A stretch of 64,000 bases of DNA, from NCBI RefSeq assembly GCF_009720825.1, contig NZ_WNKY01000027.1, positions 1 to 64,000 of the forward strand. The letters are read 5' to 3'. The stretch comes from Duganella radicis. GTDB taxonomy: Bacteria; Pseudomonadota; Gammaproteobacteria; Burkholderiales; Burkholderiaceae_D. A program made the position numbers and the translations under genes. The notes under the pieces are model-generated. The model was not told the DNA's origin, did not search any database, and worked only from the letters and a program-made list of their open reading frames with translations. Numbering within the stretch: the stretch's first letter is position 1; each line of letters starts with the position of its first letter. Positions 26,767 to 34,666 of this stretch are shown one piece after another.

Positions 26767-26818
26767 ATCCATCGCTATCATTTTTGGCAACGACAACGCA
26801 AAATGCCAAAATGGATTT
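26765..26818. repeat. Nested inverted repeats after the LysR gene (probable terminator/structured element)
   Basis: TTTTGGCA (26782) pairs with TGCCAAAA (26804), and an outer AAATCCAT (26765) pairs with ATGGATTT (26811). On the right the two arms are contiguous; on the left they are separated by CGCTATCA plus one T. The stem could stop LysR transcription, though no T-run follows. Confidence 0.45.
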
Positions 26819-26894
26819 GGCCGTTGAACTTAGTCGCTCCCATTCTCAGAGGTGTTACGTATGAATCGTGCGCCATGTGAACAGACGAGTCAGT

Positions 26895-26911
26895 ATAGTG
26901 TTTTGCACTAT
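26895..26911. promoter_or_regulatory. AT-rich leader of vgrG with 6-bp-arm palindrome
   Basis: ATAGTG and CACTAT flank TTTTG, followed by a strongly AT-rich run (TTGATAATATTTAAATTT) up to the vgrG start. No ribosome site is seen before the vgrG ATG. The composition contrasts with the high GC on both sides and may mark both a promoter and the left edge of the T6SS module. Confidence 0.35.
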
Positions 26912-26929
26912 TGATAATATTTAAATTTC

Positions 26930-29836
26930 ATGGCTGTGGCATTGTTAGAGCAAATCACCGCCGCCCTGGCCCAGTTTTCCAGCGCCACCCGTTTGTTCCA
27001 ACTGACGCTGGACGCTGGCGACAGCGACGACCTCGGCGCCGGTGGCCTGCTGGTGGAGGCGTTCGCGGCGGAGGACAGCGTTCAGGGCGTGGGCGCGCGC
27101 GACGTCATCGTGCTGTCGACCAACGCCTCGGTACCGCTGGCGCCGTTGCTGGGACGGACGGCCGCGCTCGAAGTCAGCCTGGCCGACGGCAGCCGCACGC
27201 AATTCCGTGGCGAGATCACGCAGGCCGCCATGCTGGGCAGCGAGGGCGGCCTGGCGCGCTTCCGCCTGCGCCTGACGCCGTGGCTGTGGCGTTTGAGCCA
27301 GGTGCGCAACAGCCGGGTCTGGCAGGATAAGACCGTTATTGAAATAATCGACGAGGTGTTCGAAGGCTACGCGCCATTGGCGCAATGGCGCTGGAGCGAA
27401 GAAGCCGAGCCCTTCATGGCGGACGCGGTGGCGCGCAGCTATTGCTGCCAGTATCGCGAATCCGATCTCGATTTCGTGCAGCGCCTGCTGACCGAAGAAG
27501 GCCTGGCGTGGCGCTACGAACAGTTGGAAGACGGCGTCGGCGTGGTGCTGTTCGCCGACAGCCGTCAGCTCAGCGCCACGCCGGAAGACGCCAGCAGCGA
27601 GGCGGGCGGCGGCATTCGCTACCACGGCGTGCGCGCCGGCGAGGCCAGCGATACGATACAGGCCCTGCAAGCGCGGCGCGCCGTCACCGCCTCGCTGACC
27701 ACGCTGCTGAGCTACGACTACAAGGCAAAACAGGCGGTCAACGCTAGCGCACCTTCGCGTCTCCCGTCCGGCAAGCTGCCACCGCTGGAAAGCTACGATG
27801 TGCCGGGCCAGTACAGCTACGCCAATGCCGCGCAGGCGCAGCGCTACGCCGACCTCCAGATGCAAGGCCGCGAAGCCGCCGCCCAGCTGTGGCGCGGCCG
27901 TTCCACCGTGCGTACCATGGCCGCCGGCACGCGTTTCACGCTGACGCAAGGGCCACTGTCGCTGACGGCTGGCGCGACGGCCGGTTCGGCCTCGGGCGCG
28001 GCGGACGATGCCGCGCCTGCGTACGTGCTGCTGCGCGTGCGCAGCGTTGGCGTCAACAACCTGCCGTCGCCGGCACAGCAGGCGCTGGCGGAACTGTTTG
28101 GCCCGCTGCCGGAACTACTCGCAGAACTGGCGGCCGCCGCTAGCGACGACTTCGCCCTGACCATCGCACAGGCGCGTGAGACCGGCTATGCCAACAGCTT
28201 TGACGCCATCGCCGCCGACGTCATCTGGCGCCCGCAACTGCCGGGCAGCGACGGCCGCAGCCATCCCAAGCCCACCGCGCGCGGCGCGCAAAGCGCCATC
28301 GTCATCGGCGCCGACGGCCTGGCGCAACCAGCGGGCGCCGATGAACTGTACTGCGACAAGCTGGGCCGCGTGCGCATCCGCTACCACTGGCAGGACAACG
28401 GCGACGCCACCTGCTGGGTGCGCGTGGCGCAGCGCTCGGCCGGCGGCGGCATGGGCAGCCAGTTCCTGCCGCGCATCGGACAGGAAGTGCTGGTGCAATT
28501 CATCGAAAACGACATCGACCGGCCGATCATCATCGGCGCGCTGTACAACGGACAGGGCGAGGGCGGCGTACCGCCAACGCCGGGCGCGCAAAGCGGCGGC
28601 GAGGACCAGGCCGCGCGCTTCCAGCCGGCCAGCGACCATGCGGTGTCGGCGCAAGGCAATCTGGCCGGCGGCAACAGCCCGCTATGGCATGGCGCCTCGG
28701 CGGAAAGTGCGGGGCACCGCAACGCCGCCGCCCAGTGGGGCGTGCGCAGCAAGGAATTCGGCGGCAAGGGCTACAACCAACTGCTGTTCGACGACACCGA
28801 CGCCCAAGGCCGCGTGCAATTGCACTCGACCCACGCCGCCAGCGAACTGACGCTGGGTCACCTGATCCACAGCGCCGACAACTATCGCGGCAGCCTGCGC
28901 GGACAGGGTGCGGAATTGCGCACCGATGCCTACGGCGCGGTGCGCGCCGGCGCCGGCCTGCTGGTGAGCAGCTACAAGATCAACCACAACGCCGACGCGC
29001 GCGAACCGGCGGGCGACAACGCGGCCGGCATCGCGCTGCTCAAGCAAGCCCTCAAGCTGGGCGAAACCTTCAACGACGCGGCCAGGACGCACGAGACGGT
29101 CGCGCTGGCCGCCCATCTGGGCGCGGCCAAGGCCAACGCCAGCACGCTGGACGACAAGGCCGCGCCGCTGCAAGCGATGTTGACGGCGGTATCCGGCATG
29201 GTCGGCAACGCCAGCCTGGACGCGGCGCGCGCCGACGCGGCCGACAGGAAAACCGCCCCCGGCGACGACCAGTTGCCGCACGCCGGCGCGCCCATCATCG
29301 CCATCAGCGGCAAAAGCGGCATCGGCGTCACGTCCGGCGCGGCGGTGCAGTTGGCCAATGGCGAAACCATCTCCCTCATGAGCGGCAACGACAGCCAGTT
29401 CATCACCGGCGGCCAGTTGCGCGCGCACAGCGGCCAGGCGATCGGCGTGCTGGGCGGCGCGGTCAAGCCGGGCGAGGGCGGCGTCGGCGTACAGCTGATC
29501 GCCGCCAAGGACGCCGTCGACATCCAGGCGCAGGCCGACGAACTGAAAGTGCAGGCGCGCGACGAGGTCAACGTCATCAGCGCCAACGCCGGCGTGGACT
29601 GGGCGGCGGCCAAGCGCATCAGCCTGTCCACGGCGGGCGGCGCCAACATCACCATCGAGGGCGGCAACATCACGGTGCAGTGTCCGGGCAAGTTGACCGT
29701 CCATGCCGGTAAGAAGTCATTCAGCAGCGCCGAAAGTGCCAAATACGCCATGCCAGTCCTGGCACGCAGTGTGTGTAAGGAATGTCTTCTTAACGCGGCG
29801 AAAAGCGCCTCACCATTTGCCGCCATAGGAGGTTGA
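26930..29836 (+). CDS. vgrG: T6SS spike-tip protein VgrG
   Basis: A 968-residue spike of the type VI secretion system. The N-terminal part is gp27-like (LRLTPWLWRLSQVRNSRVWQ, YCCQYRESDLDFVQRLLTEE), the middle is the gp5-like OB fold (LGRVRIRYHWQD, WVRVAQRSAGGGMGSQFLPR, GQEVLVQFIENDIDRPI), followed by a beta-helix and the DUF2345 extension (RISLSTAGGANITIEGGNIT). The C-terminus has a small CKECLLNAAKSASPF tail that may contact cargo or a PAAR tip. Adaptor, lipoprotein and phospholipase genes follow at once, so this VgrG should carry the Tle1-type effector. Structural T6SS genes are not in the window. Confidence 0.95.
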   Translation: MAVALLEQITAALAQFSSATRLFQLTLDAGDSDDLGAGGLLVEAFAAEDSVQGVGARDVIVLSTNASVPLAPLLGRTAALEVSLADGSRTQFRGEITQAAMLGSEGGLARFRLRLTPWLWRLSQVRNSRVWQDKTVIEIIDEVFEGYAPLAQWRWSEEAEPFMADAVARSYCCQYRESDLDFVQRLLTEEGLAWRYEQLEDGVGVVLFADSRQLSATPEDASSEAGGGIRYHGVRAGEASDTIQALQARRAVTASLTTLLSYDYKAKQAVNASAPSRLPSGKLPPLESYDVPGQYSYANAAQAQRYADLQMQGREAAAQLWRGRSTVRTMAAGTRFTLTQGPLSLTAGATAGSASGAADDAAPAYVLLRVRSVGVNNLPSPAQQALAELFGPLPELLAELAAAASDDFALTIAQARETGYANSFDAIAADVIWRPQLPGSDGRSHPKPTARGAQSAIVIGADGLAQPAGADELYCDKLGRVRIRYHWQDNGDATCWVRVAQRSAGGGMGSQFLPRIGQEVLVQFIENDIDRPIIIGALYNGQGEGGVPPTPGAQSGGEDQAARFQPASDHAVSAQGNLAGGNSPLWHGASAESAGHRNAAAQWGVRSKEFGGKGYNQLLFDDTDAQGRVQLHSTHAASELTLGHLIHSADNYRGSLRGQGAELRTDAYGAVRAGAGLLVSSYKINHNADAREPAGDNAAGIALLKQALKLGETFNDAARTHETVALAAHLGAAKANASTLDDKAAPLQAMLTAVSGMVGNASLDAARADAADRKTAPGDDQLPHAGAPIIAISGKSGIGVTSGAAVQLANGETISLMSGNDSQFITGGQLRAHSGQAIGVLGGAVKPGEGGVGVQLIAAKDAVDIQAQADELKVQARDEVNVISANAGVDWAAAKRISLSTAGGANITIEGGNITVQCPGKLTVHAGKKSFSSAESAKYAMPVLARSVCKECLLNAAKSASPFAAIGG

Positions 29837-29840
29837 AAGG

Positions 29841-30701
29841 ATGAACCAGATCAATCTTCAAAAGCTGGCCGAGCAAATGCCATTGGATGATGCTGAGAAT
29901 ATTTATGCGCTCGTGGACGGTGCGCAATGCAGCAAGAGCTTTATCGAGTTCGAGCGGGATTATGGAATATCGGCCGCGGTTTCCTTGCTGACCGGTACGG
30001 TTGAGCATGATGCAAAATACGCGGGTCCTTTGCTGCAATCTTTCAAGCCGGGCATGCTGCGCTACCAGCTTGGCCGGCTTGTCGAGCTACCCGATGCGGC
30101 GCTTTACGTTTCCGTGATTCGCTCGCGATTGCTTGTCGATGAGATCATCCAGCGTTTAAGCGCCTTGACGGAGGTTCTGCATGACGATGGCAGCCGATGG
30201 GTGATGCGTTACTATGACCCGCGGGTATTGCCGCATTGGTTAAGTGTTCTTACAGAGGAGCAGCGGGCCGAGGCGTTGGCCGGTATCGCGCAATGGTCTT
30301 ATGTCGATTGCAGAGGGGAGTTGCAGACCCTTCATCATGAGGGCGGGTACTTGCCGGCGCCGTCCCGCCCTGTCGAGTTGAGCGCGGCGCAGGTAGACAG
30401 GTTGATGGATGCGTGCCTGCCCTATACGATGACGGATCTTCTGCTCAGTGACCATGTCGAGGAATTGCGTGCGATTCCTGATTTCGAAAGATATGATTTT
30501 TTTCTTCGCCAATTGACGCGGGCAAAAGAGCATGGTGTAACTGGGATGGCGGACCTAAAGACATACTGCTTCCTGGCGACCCTGTTGGGCCCCGAGTTTG
30601 ATGGACTGCCATTGCTGCGCACGGTGCTTCAGTCGCCGCACGGCCTAAGCAACGCGGTGCTGGACTGGGGCGCGGCGGAATGGCAAAGCTTGGAAGTTTG
30701 A
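29841..30701 (+). CDS. DUF4123 T6SS effector-loading adaptor (TEC/Tap-1 type)
   Basis: A 286-residue cytoplasmic adaptor. The N-terminal IYALVDGAQCSKSF and the later SRWVMRYYDPRVLPHWLSVL are the hallmark DUF4123 phrases. Members load a cognate effector onto VgrG and are not secreted. It starts four bases after vgrG and its stop overlaps the next start (TGATG), placing it between spike and effector as in other cassettes. Base composition is visibly lower in GC than vgrG, and codon use is more relaxed, consistent with later acquisition together with the downstream effector genes. Confidence 0.9.
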   Translation: MNQINLQKLAEQMPLDDAENIYALVDGAQCSKSFIEFERDYGISAAVSLLTGTVEHDAKYAGPLLQSFKPGMLRYQLGRLVELPDAALYVSVIRSRLLVDEIIQRLSALTEVLHDDGSRWVMRYYDPRVLPHWLSVLTEEQRAEALAGIAQWSYVDCRGELQTLHHEGGYLPAPSRPVELSAAQVDRLMDACLPYTMTDLLLSDHVEELRAIPDFERYDFFLRQLTRAKEHGVTGMADLKTYCFLATLLGPEFDGLPLLRTVLQSPHGLSNAVLDWGAAEWQSLEV

Positions 30702-31369
30702 TGGGAGTGAGCGTGATATACAGGATATTTCTTTGGCTGGCAGTGCTGTTTTTGGCGGGATGCGACGGGCCCGAAAAGGATCTGCGCTGGCGCCAGAATC
30801 AGTTGCAGCAGACCTTGAATACCAGCGTGTACAACTACACGGACAGTAATGTCACCGAAGTGTATTTCAAGTTTGCCAATCTGCCGTTTAAGATTGAGGA
30901 GGCTGCTTATGCCGGTCCCGTGTATTTTCGCAATGCCAGTCAGACGACCATGGACAATGGCCAGACGGTTTATTACTCGTCGTCCGCCTGCTGTTTTTAT
31001 TGGGATAAAAGCGTTCAGCCTCCGGTGTCGTTGAGGGTGGTTTGGCAGGTGGTGTACGACCTTGATCTGTTTGAAGGCGAGAGCGGCCGTTTCGACCACC
31101 GCGCCTCCAGAGCGGCGGCACCCGGAAGCCGTTGGTGCGAACTGGTGGTGCCTGTACGCGCGCCATATCCCGCTCAGTTCGATAATCTGCGTTTGCACTT
31201 CCTGCGCGATGGTGCGGTCGTGGCATTGGTTGGCGACGGCAAGCTGGAGCAGCCTCTACCTTCGGCGGAGGTCGCGGTCCATGCGATGACCTTGCCCAAA
31301 GGAAGTCACTGCCAGCATGAGATTGACAATCCCTGGTATGGGATTCCGCGCAAACCACATAGGGAGTAG
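30701..31369 (+). CDS. DUF3304-family lipoprotein, candidate Tle1 immunity protein
   Basis: A 222-residue lipoprotein: signal peptide ending in the lipobox LFLAGC (Cys21), then a soluble domain with the DUF3304 features VYNYTDSNVTEVYF, ACCFYWDK and the Cys-His ending near GSHCQHEIDNPWYG. DUF3304 proteins are found beside DUF2235 phospholipase effectors, and immunity proteins against periplasm-acting lipases are typically periplasmic lipoproteins, so protection from the next gene product is the likely role. A GTG at 30713 with GGAG ahead is an alternative start; both give a workable signal peptide. Confidence 0.8.
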   Translation: MGVSVIYRIFLWLAVLFLAGCDGPEKDLRWRQNQLQQTLNTSVYNYTDSNVTEVYFKFANLPFKIEEAAYAGPVYFRNASQTTMDNGQTVYYSSSACCFYWDKSVQPPVSLRVVWQVVYDLDLFEGESGRFDHRASRAAAPGSRWCELVVPVRAPYPAQFDNLRLHFLRDGAVVALVGDGKLEQPLPSAEVAVHAMTLPKGSHCQHEIDNPWYGIPRKPHRE

Positions 31370-31371
31370 AG

Positions 31372-33018
31372 ATGAGCAAGCCGACGGTGCGCAGGGTGGA
31401 ATCACTGAGTAAAGCGGAGAAAGCCGCGCGCGGTATTTATCGCAACCAGTTGAGCAAGGTGGAAATGACCGCCGACCTCTCGGCGTGCAAAAAGCCGGTG
31501 TGGATCAGTTGTTTCTTTGATGGTACAGGTAACAATTTCCGCGAAGATGGCTTTGGTAGCCAAAATCCCGACAACATCAAGTACAGCAACGTGGCCAAGC
31601 TGGGCATGTTCGCGCACAAGGACGCCGACGTGCCGAACCGCGCTTACGCGATTTATGTGCCGGGGGTGGGGACGCCATTTCCGGAAGTGGGCGATAGTGG
31701 CGGCGGCATCGACAAGGCCACCGGCATGGCTAACGCCGCCAAAGGGCAACTTCGCCTAGACTATATGATGAAGGAATTTAAAAAGCGTGTCGACGCGCAC
31801 ATGCCCCATGTTAACCAGATCAATGTCGCGATCTTTGGGTTCAGTCGTGGTGCTGCTGAGGCGCGTGCCTTCATCCATCAGTTGGGCGCTATCTGTGCCC
31901 GGCAAAATCAGGATTTACTATGGACGCACAGCGGTGGCGATGTGCCCCGGGTGGTGATTTATTTTGTCGGCATTTTCGATACTGTAGCTTCGGTCGGGTT
32001 CGGAGGTAGCAGGCTTGAATCCCGCCTGAAATATCTGGTGGGACCGTTTTGGGGCGGGCTTCTTTATCTCGTGGATGATGGTGGTCACGCTGCTTGGGCC
32101 AACGAGCTCCGTATACCTTCCTATGTCCGCTTTTGCGAGCACTACGTGGCTTCGCATGAAGTCAGGGAGAAGTTTCCCTCCGATTCGGTGCGCGTGGATC
32201 AGGCCGTTCCGGGCAACTGCCGCGAAACCTTCTATCCCGGCGCGCATTCGGATGTCGGAGGCGGCTATGAGTCTATGGCGCAGGAAGGTCGCACCAACGA
32301 GCTGGCGCGCATTCCGCTTTGCAATATGTATCTTTCCGCCTATGCCGCAGGGGTGCCATTCAAGTCGCCCGAACAAATCAATCGTGAATGCGGTGGATTG
32401 TTCTCGATCAGTTCAGAGTTACAGTCGTGTTTTGAGACTTATATGAGCCTGATTCCGGATGGGAGCAGGCTGGAGCAGCAAGTGGTCAGTCACATGGGCG
32501 CTTATTACCATTGGCGCTGGGGGCGGACGGAACGTCAGCGCGCAGAGCGAAAACAGCGTCAGGCGATCATTGCCTCCGGTCAGAGTGTGGCGTACGCCAC
32601 TCCTGATACCTATATGACGGTCACAGACCAGGAATGGGAAGCTGATGTGCAGGATATCGCAGAAAAAAGAACCGGCTTCTTCCGCAGCTCCACCACGCCA
32701 TTGGAGGATGTGATATTCGAGGCTTGGAAAGGCACTATACGCAAAAAGATGAGCGCGGAAAAGCGGGCGTTGTTCGATAAATTCTTCGACCGGTATGTGC
32801 ACGATTCCGTGGCAGGTTTCAAAAATCAGATGAGCGATGCTTATATTGGCTTCGTTGAGGCCAGCCGCTGGAGCAGGAACCGCCAGTATTTCATGGGTAA
32901 ACGCGACAAGAAGTTCCTCTACTGGCGGTACGAAGGCAAGAGTCCTTTGACCCAAGGTGCGAAAACGGCCATGCTGACGCCTTCCCCGGATATGTCCGAG
33001 GGTCGTACCATGGCCTGA
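31372..33018 (+). CDS. Tle1-type T6SS phospholipase effector (DUF2235)
   Basis: A 548-residue alpha/beta-hydrolase of the DUF2235 family, the Tle1 antibacterial phospholipases. The N-terminus PVWISCFFDGTGNN is diagnostic. The catalytic triad can be placed as Ser158 in FGFSRGAAEARAF, Asp203 in FVGIFDTVASVG and His292 in PGAHSDVGGGY. No signal peptide is present, as expected for cargo delivered by VgrG. The C-terminal third (about 380-548) is charged and without a named domain, and probably binds adaptor or spike. The gene follows DUF4123 and the DUF3304 lipoprotein with a two-base gap. Confidence 0.92.
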   Translation: MSKPTVRRVESLSKAEKAARGIYRNQLSKVEMTADLSACKKPVWISCFFDGTGNNFREDGFGSQNPDNIKYSNVAKLGMFAHKDADVPNRAYAIYVPGVGTPFPEVGDSGGGIDKATGMANAAKGQLRLDYMMKEFKKRVDAHMPHVNQINVAIFGFSRGAAEARAFIHQLGAICARQNQDLLWTHSGGDVPRVVIYFVGIFDTVASVGFGGSRLESRLKYLVGPFWGGLLYLVDDGGHAAWANELRIPSYVRFCEHYVASHEVREKFPSDSVRVDQAVPGNCRETFYPGAHSDVGGGYESMAQEGRTNELARIPLCNMYLSAYAAGVPFKSPEQINRECGGLFSISSELQSCFETYMSLIPDGSRLEQQVVSHMGAYYHWRWGRTERQRAERKQRQAIIASGQSVAYATPDTYMTVTDQEWEADVQDIAEKRTGFFRSSTTPLEDVIFEAWKGTIRKKMSAEKRALFDKFFDRYVHDSVAGFKNQMSDAYIGFVEASRWSRNRQYFMGKRDKKFLYWRYEGKSPLTQGAKTAMLTPSPDMSEGRTMA

Positions 33019-33044
33019 TGCGTGGTCGATGCCGTTTACTTTCT

Positions 33045-33117
33045 TGCGACAAGCTGGGCGGCGTGCGCATCCGCTACCACTGGCAGGACAACGGCGACGC
33101 CACCTGCTGGGTGCGCG
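33045..33117 (+). repeat. 73-bp duplicated fragment of vgrG (72/73 identical to 28352-28424)
   Basis: The bases match an internal piece of the vgrG OB-fold region with a single C-to-G change at 33060. Identity stops sharply on both sides. The copy is in the same orientation as vgrG but is not a gene here; in the original frame it would encode CDKLG-RVRIRYHW-QDNGDATCWVR. It sits directly after the effector gene and before orphan immunity fragments, suggesting a recombination scar from exchange of a vgrG-linked cassette. Confidence 0.9.
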
Positions 33118-33147
33118 AGGACTTGTCTCGTTACCCACGGTGTCCCG

Positions 33148-33387
33148 ATGATCGCAAACCCCACGAATGACATTGTCGGCGATAGCAAAGCACCTCCGTT
33201 AAGGCCGGATGGGAGGGCGCTGCGTGATGCTGTCGACCAAGCCTCGGCCATGCTGGCCGAGCCTGTGCCGTCGCCGGCTGCGCCAAAAATTCATTTCGAG
33301 ATGACGGTAAAGGGCGATAGCGCAAAAGACGAATCCCAGGCGCTGGCCCTGTGGGGCCGCGTTACCCGAACGATACGACCACGGTGA
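33148..33387 (+). pseudogene. C-terminal fragment of a Tli4-type T6SS immunity protein
   Basis: A reading frame of 79 residues whose last 40 match the end of the next gene at 26 positions (shared phrases AAPKIH, ALW and VTRTIR). The N-terminal half of the family, with its signal peptide and ciG-x-x-liDlP motif, is missing. The first ~40 residues do not resemble the neighbour and may be a patchwork. It is a truncated paralogue left between the vgrG scar and the second copy. Confidence 0.6.
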
Positions 33388-33393
33388 CAACAA

Positions 33394-34394
33394 TTGGCAA
33401 TATCTATCTCAGCTCGTCGACAAGCGGTGGCGGTGATACGCAGTCTGGCGCTCACCCTGATTCTCGCGGGGTGTGATGCGAAGAAAAATGATGTTGAAAA
33501 ATTGAAAATGACGTCGGCAATGAGGCCGCACTGCATCGGTCATAGCCTTATCGATCTGCCTGATAGCTATACGTCGAGTCCTGGCGCACTAGGCATCTTT
33601 GTGCCGTATCAGATGTGGTGGCGGATGCAAGTATTGATCTGATCGTTGAAGAAAAAACCAGTCAGACCGCATTTGCCAAGCGGGTCAAGGAGCGTCAGGC
33701 CGCCTTGGCTGAGGTCAACCATGGCAACATGGACAAGCTGGTCTTGTCGCAGGAGACCGGCGACGGCGGCATGCTGTTCCGGGTGAATGAAATCGATGAT
33801 GCATATAAGAGCGAAGTCCATTGGCTGTTACATGACCGTTACCTGATCGCACGTATCGACTCGTACAATAATCAGGTTAAAAGTGCGGAGGCATTGCTGC
33901 TCGAATTCAAACGCAATGTCGAGTACGTGCAATCCCCCAGCGACCTTCCCGGCACTTTTTGCTTAGGGGATGTAGCTGTCAAGGGGAGATACCGTTCGGA
34001 GTCAGCTAGCCTTGGCTATCGAAGTACTGCTTCGGAGATTACGTTTGCCTTGGACTTTGATACTTTCCGCAAGGACGATACTGAATCGTTGTTGCAGCGC
34101 GTCGGCGGCAAGGACTCTTTGCTGAGAAAATTTCAGGCCAAGGAGAAGGTGCTACGGAAAAGTGAACATACAGTAGCAGGCATGCGCGCGCAGGAGTGGG
34201 GCGCATCGGTTGTGCTGGGGGAGGATGGAGGCGAGAAGCAAGTGAGTTTTGCGCTGGAGACAATGCGACCTGTCCCTTCGGTTGCCGCACCCAAAATCCA
34301 TCTTGAGATGGATGCCAAAGGCTCTGGCACGCAGGATGAAAAAGGATTGCTGGCATTATGGGACAGCGTCACCAGGACAATACGCATGCGTTGA
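33394..34394 (+). pseudogene. Tli4-family T6SS immunity lipoprotein gene, frameshifted
   Basis: The 5' frame gives a signal peptide with lipobox LILAGC and the family start MRPHCIGHSLIDLPDSY. It then stops at 33642. A second frame, open from before 33615, continues SDVVADASIDLIVEEKTS, FCLGDVAVKGRY and the C-terminal ALWDSVTRTIRMR typical of Tli4. Joining them needs one inserted base close to 33609 (TATCAG read as TAT-TCA-G), so a single-base deletion or a sequencing error explains the break. Start codon uncertain (TTG 33394, or GTG 33427 or 33433). No Tle4 effector gene is present, so this is an orphan immunity gene. Confidence 0.65.
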
Positions 34395-34430
34395 GATAAG
34401 GGGGCGATCCAGCAACGCTAGCGGTTGAGT

Positions 34431-34565
34431 TCAGCTGAATTGAACGCGCCCGAAGTCATTGCCGCCGTAGAAGATGGAGTCGATCTGCCAGCCGGCTTTT
34501 TTATCGTAGGCGAAGTTGTAGTCTTCGATGCGGGGCGGGCCGATGAAGGCTCGCTGGTAAGCATC
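34431..34565 (-). pseudogene. C-terminal remnant of an unidentified protein
   Basis: A 44-residue frame ending at a TGA reads like genuine protein (AYQRAFIGPPRIEDYNFAYD then KKAGWQIDSIFYGGNDFG), rich in aromatic residues, but upstream the frame degenerates into low-quality sequence. A start with a possible ribosome site (ATG at about 34600, MTRTTLAEKM) lies in another frame. It may be a frameshifted small gene or the tail of a gene cut off at the edge of the T6SS module. The rest of 34395-34666 holds nothing recognisable. Confidence 0.35.
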
Positions 34566-34666
34566 TTTTCGGCCAGGGTGGTCCTCGTCATTTTTTGCTC
34601 TTTCTTTCCCAGGACAATCTGCCATGCAATGACGCGCTTCACCGCGACTGCGAGCAAGTGTATCAG

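Noticed and set aside
33022..33150. Reading frame through the vgrG fragment as part of a real gene
   Set aside because: The frame crosses the vgrG copy in a different frame from vgrG, giving meaningless Ala/Thr/Cys sequence; only the part from 33148 onward resembles a protein.
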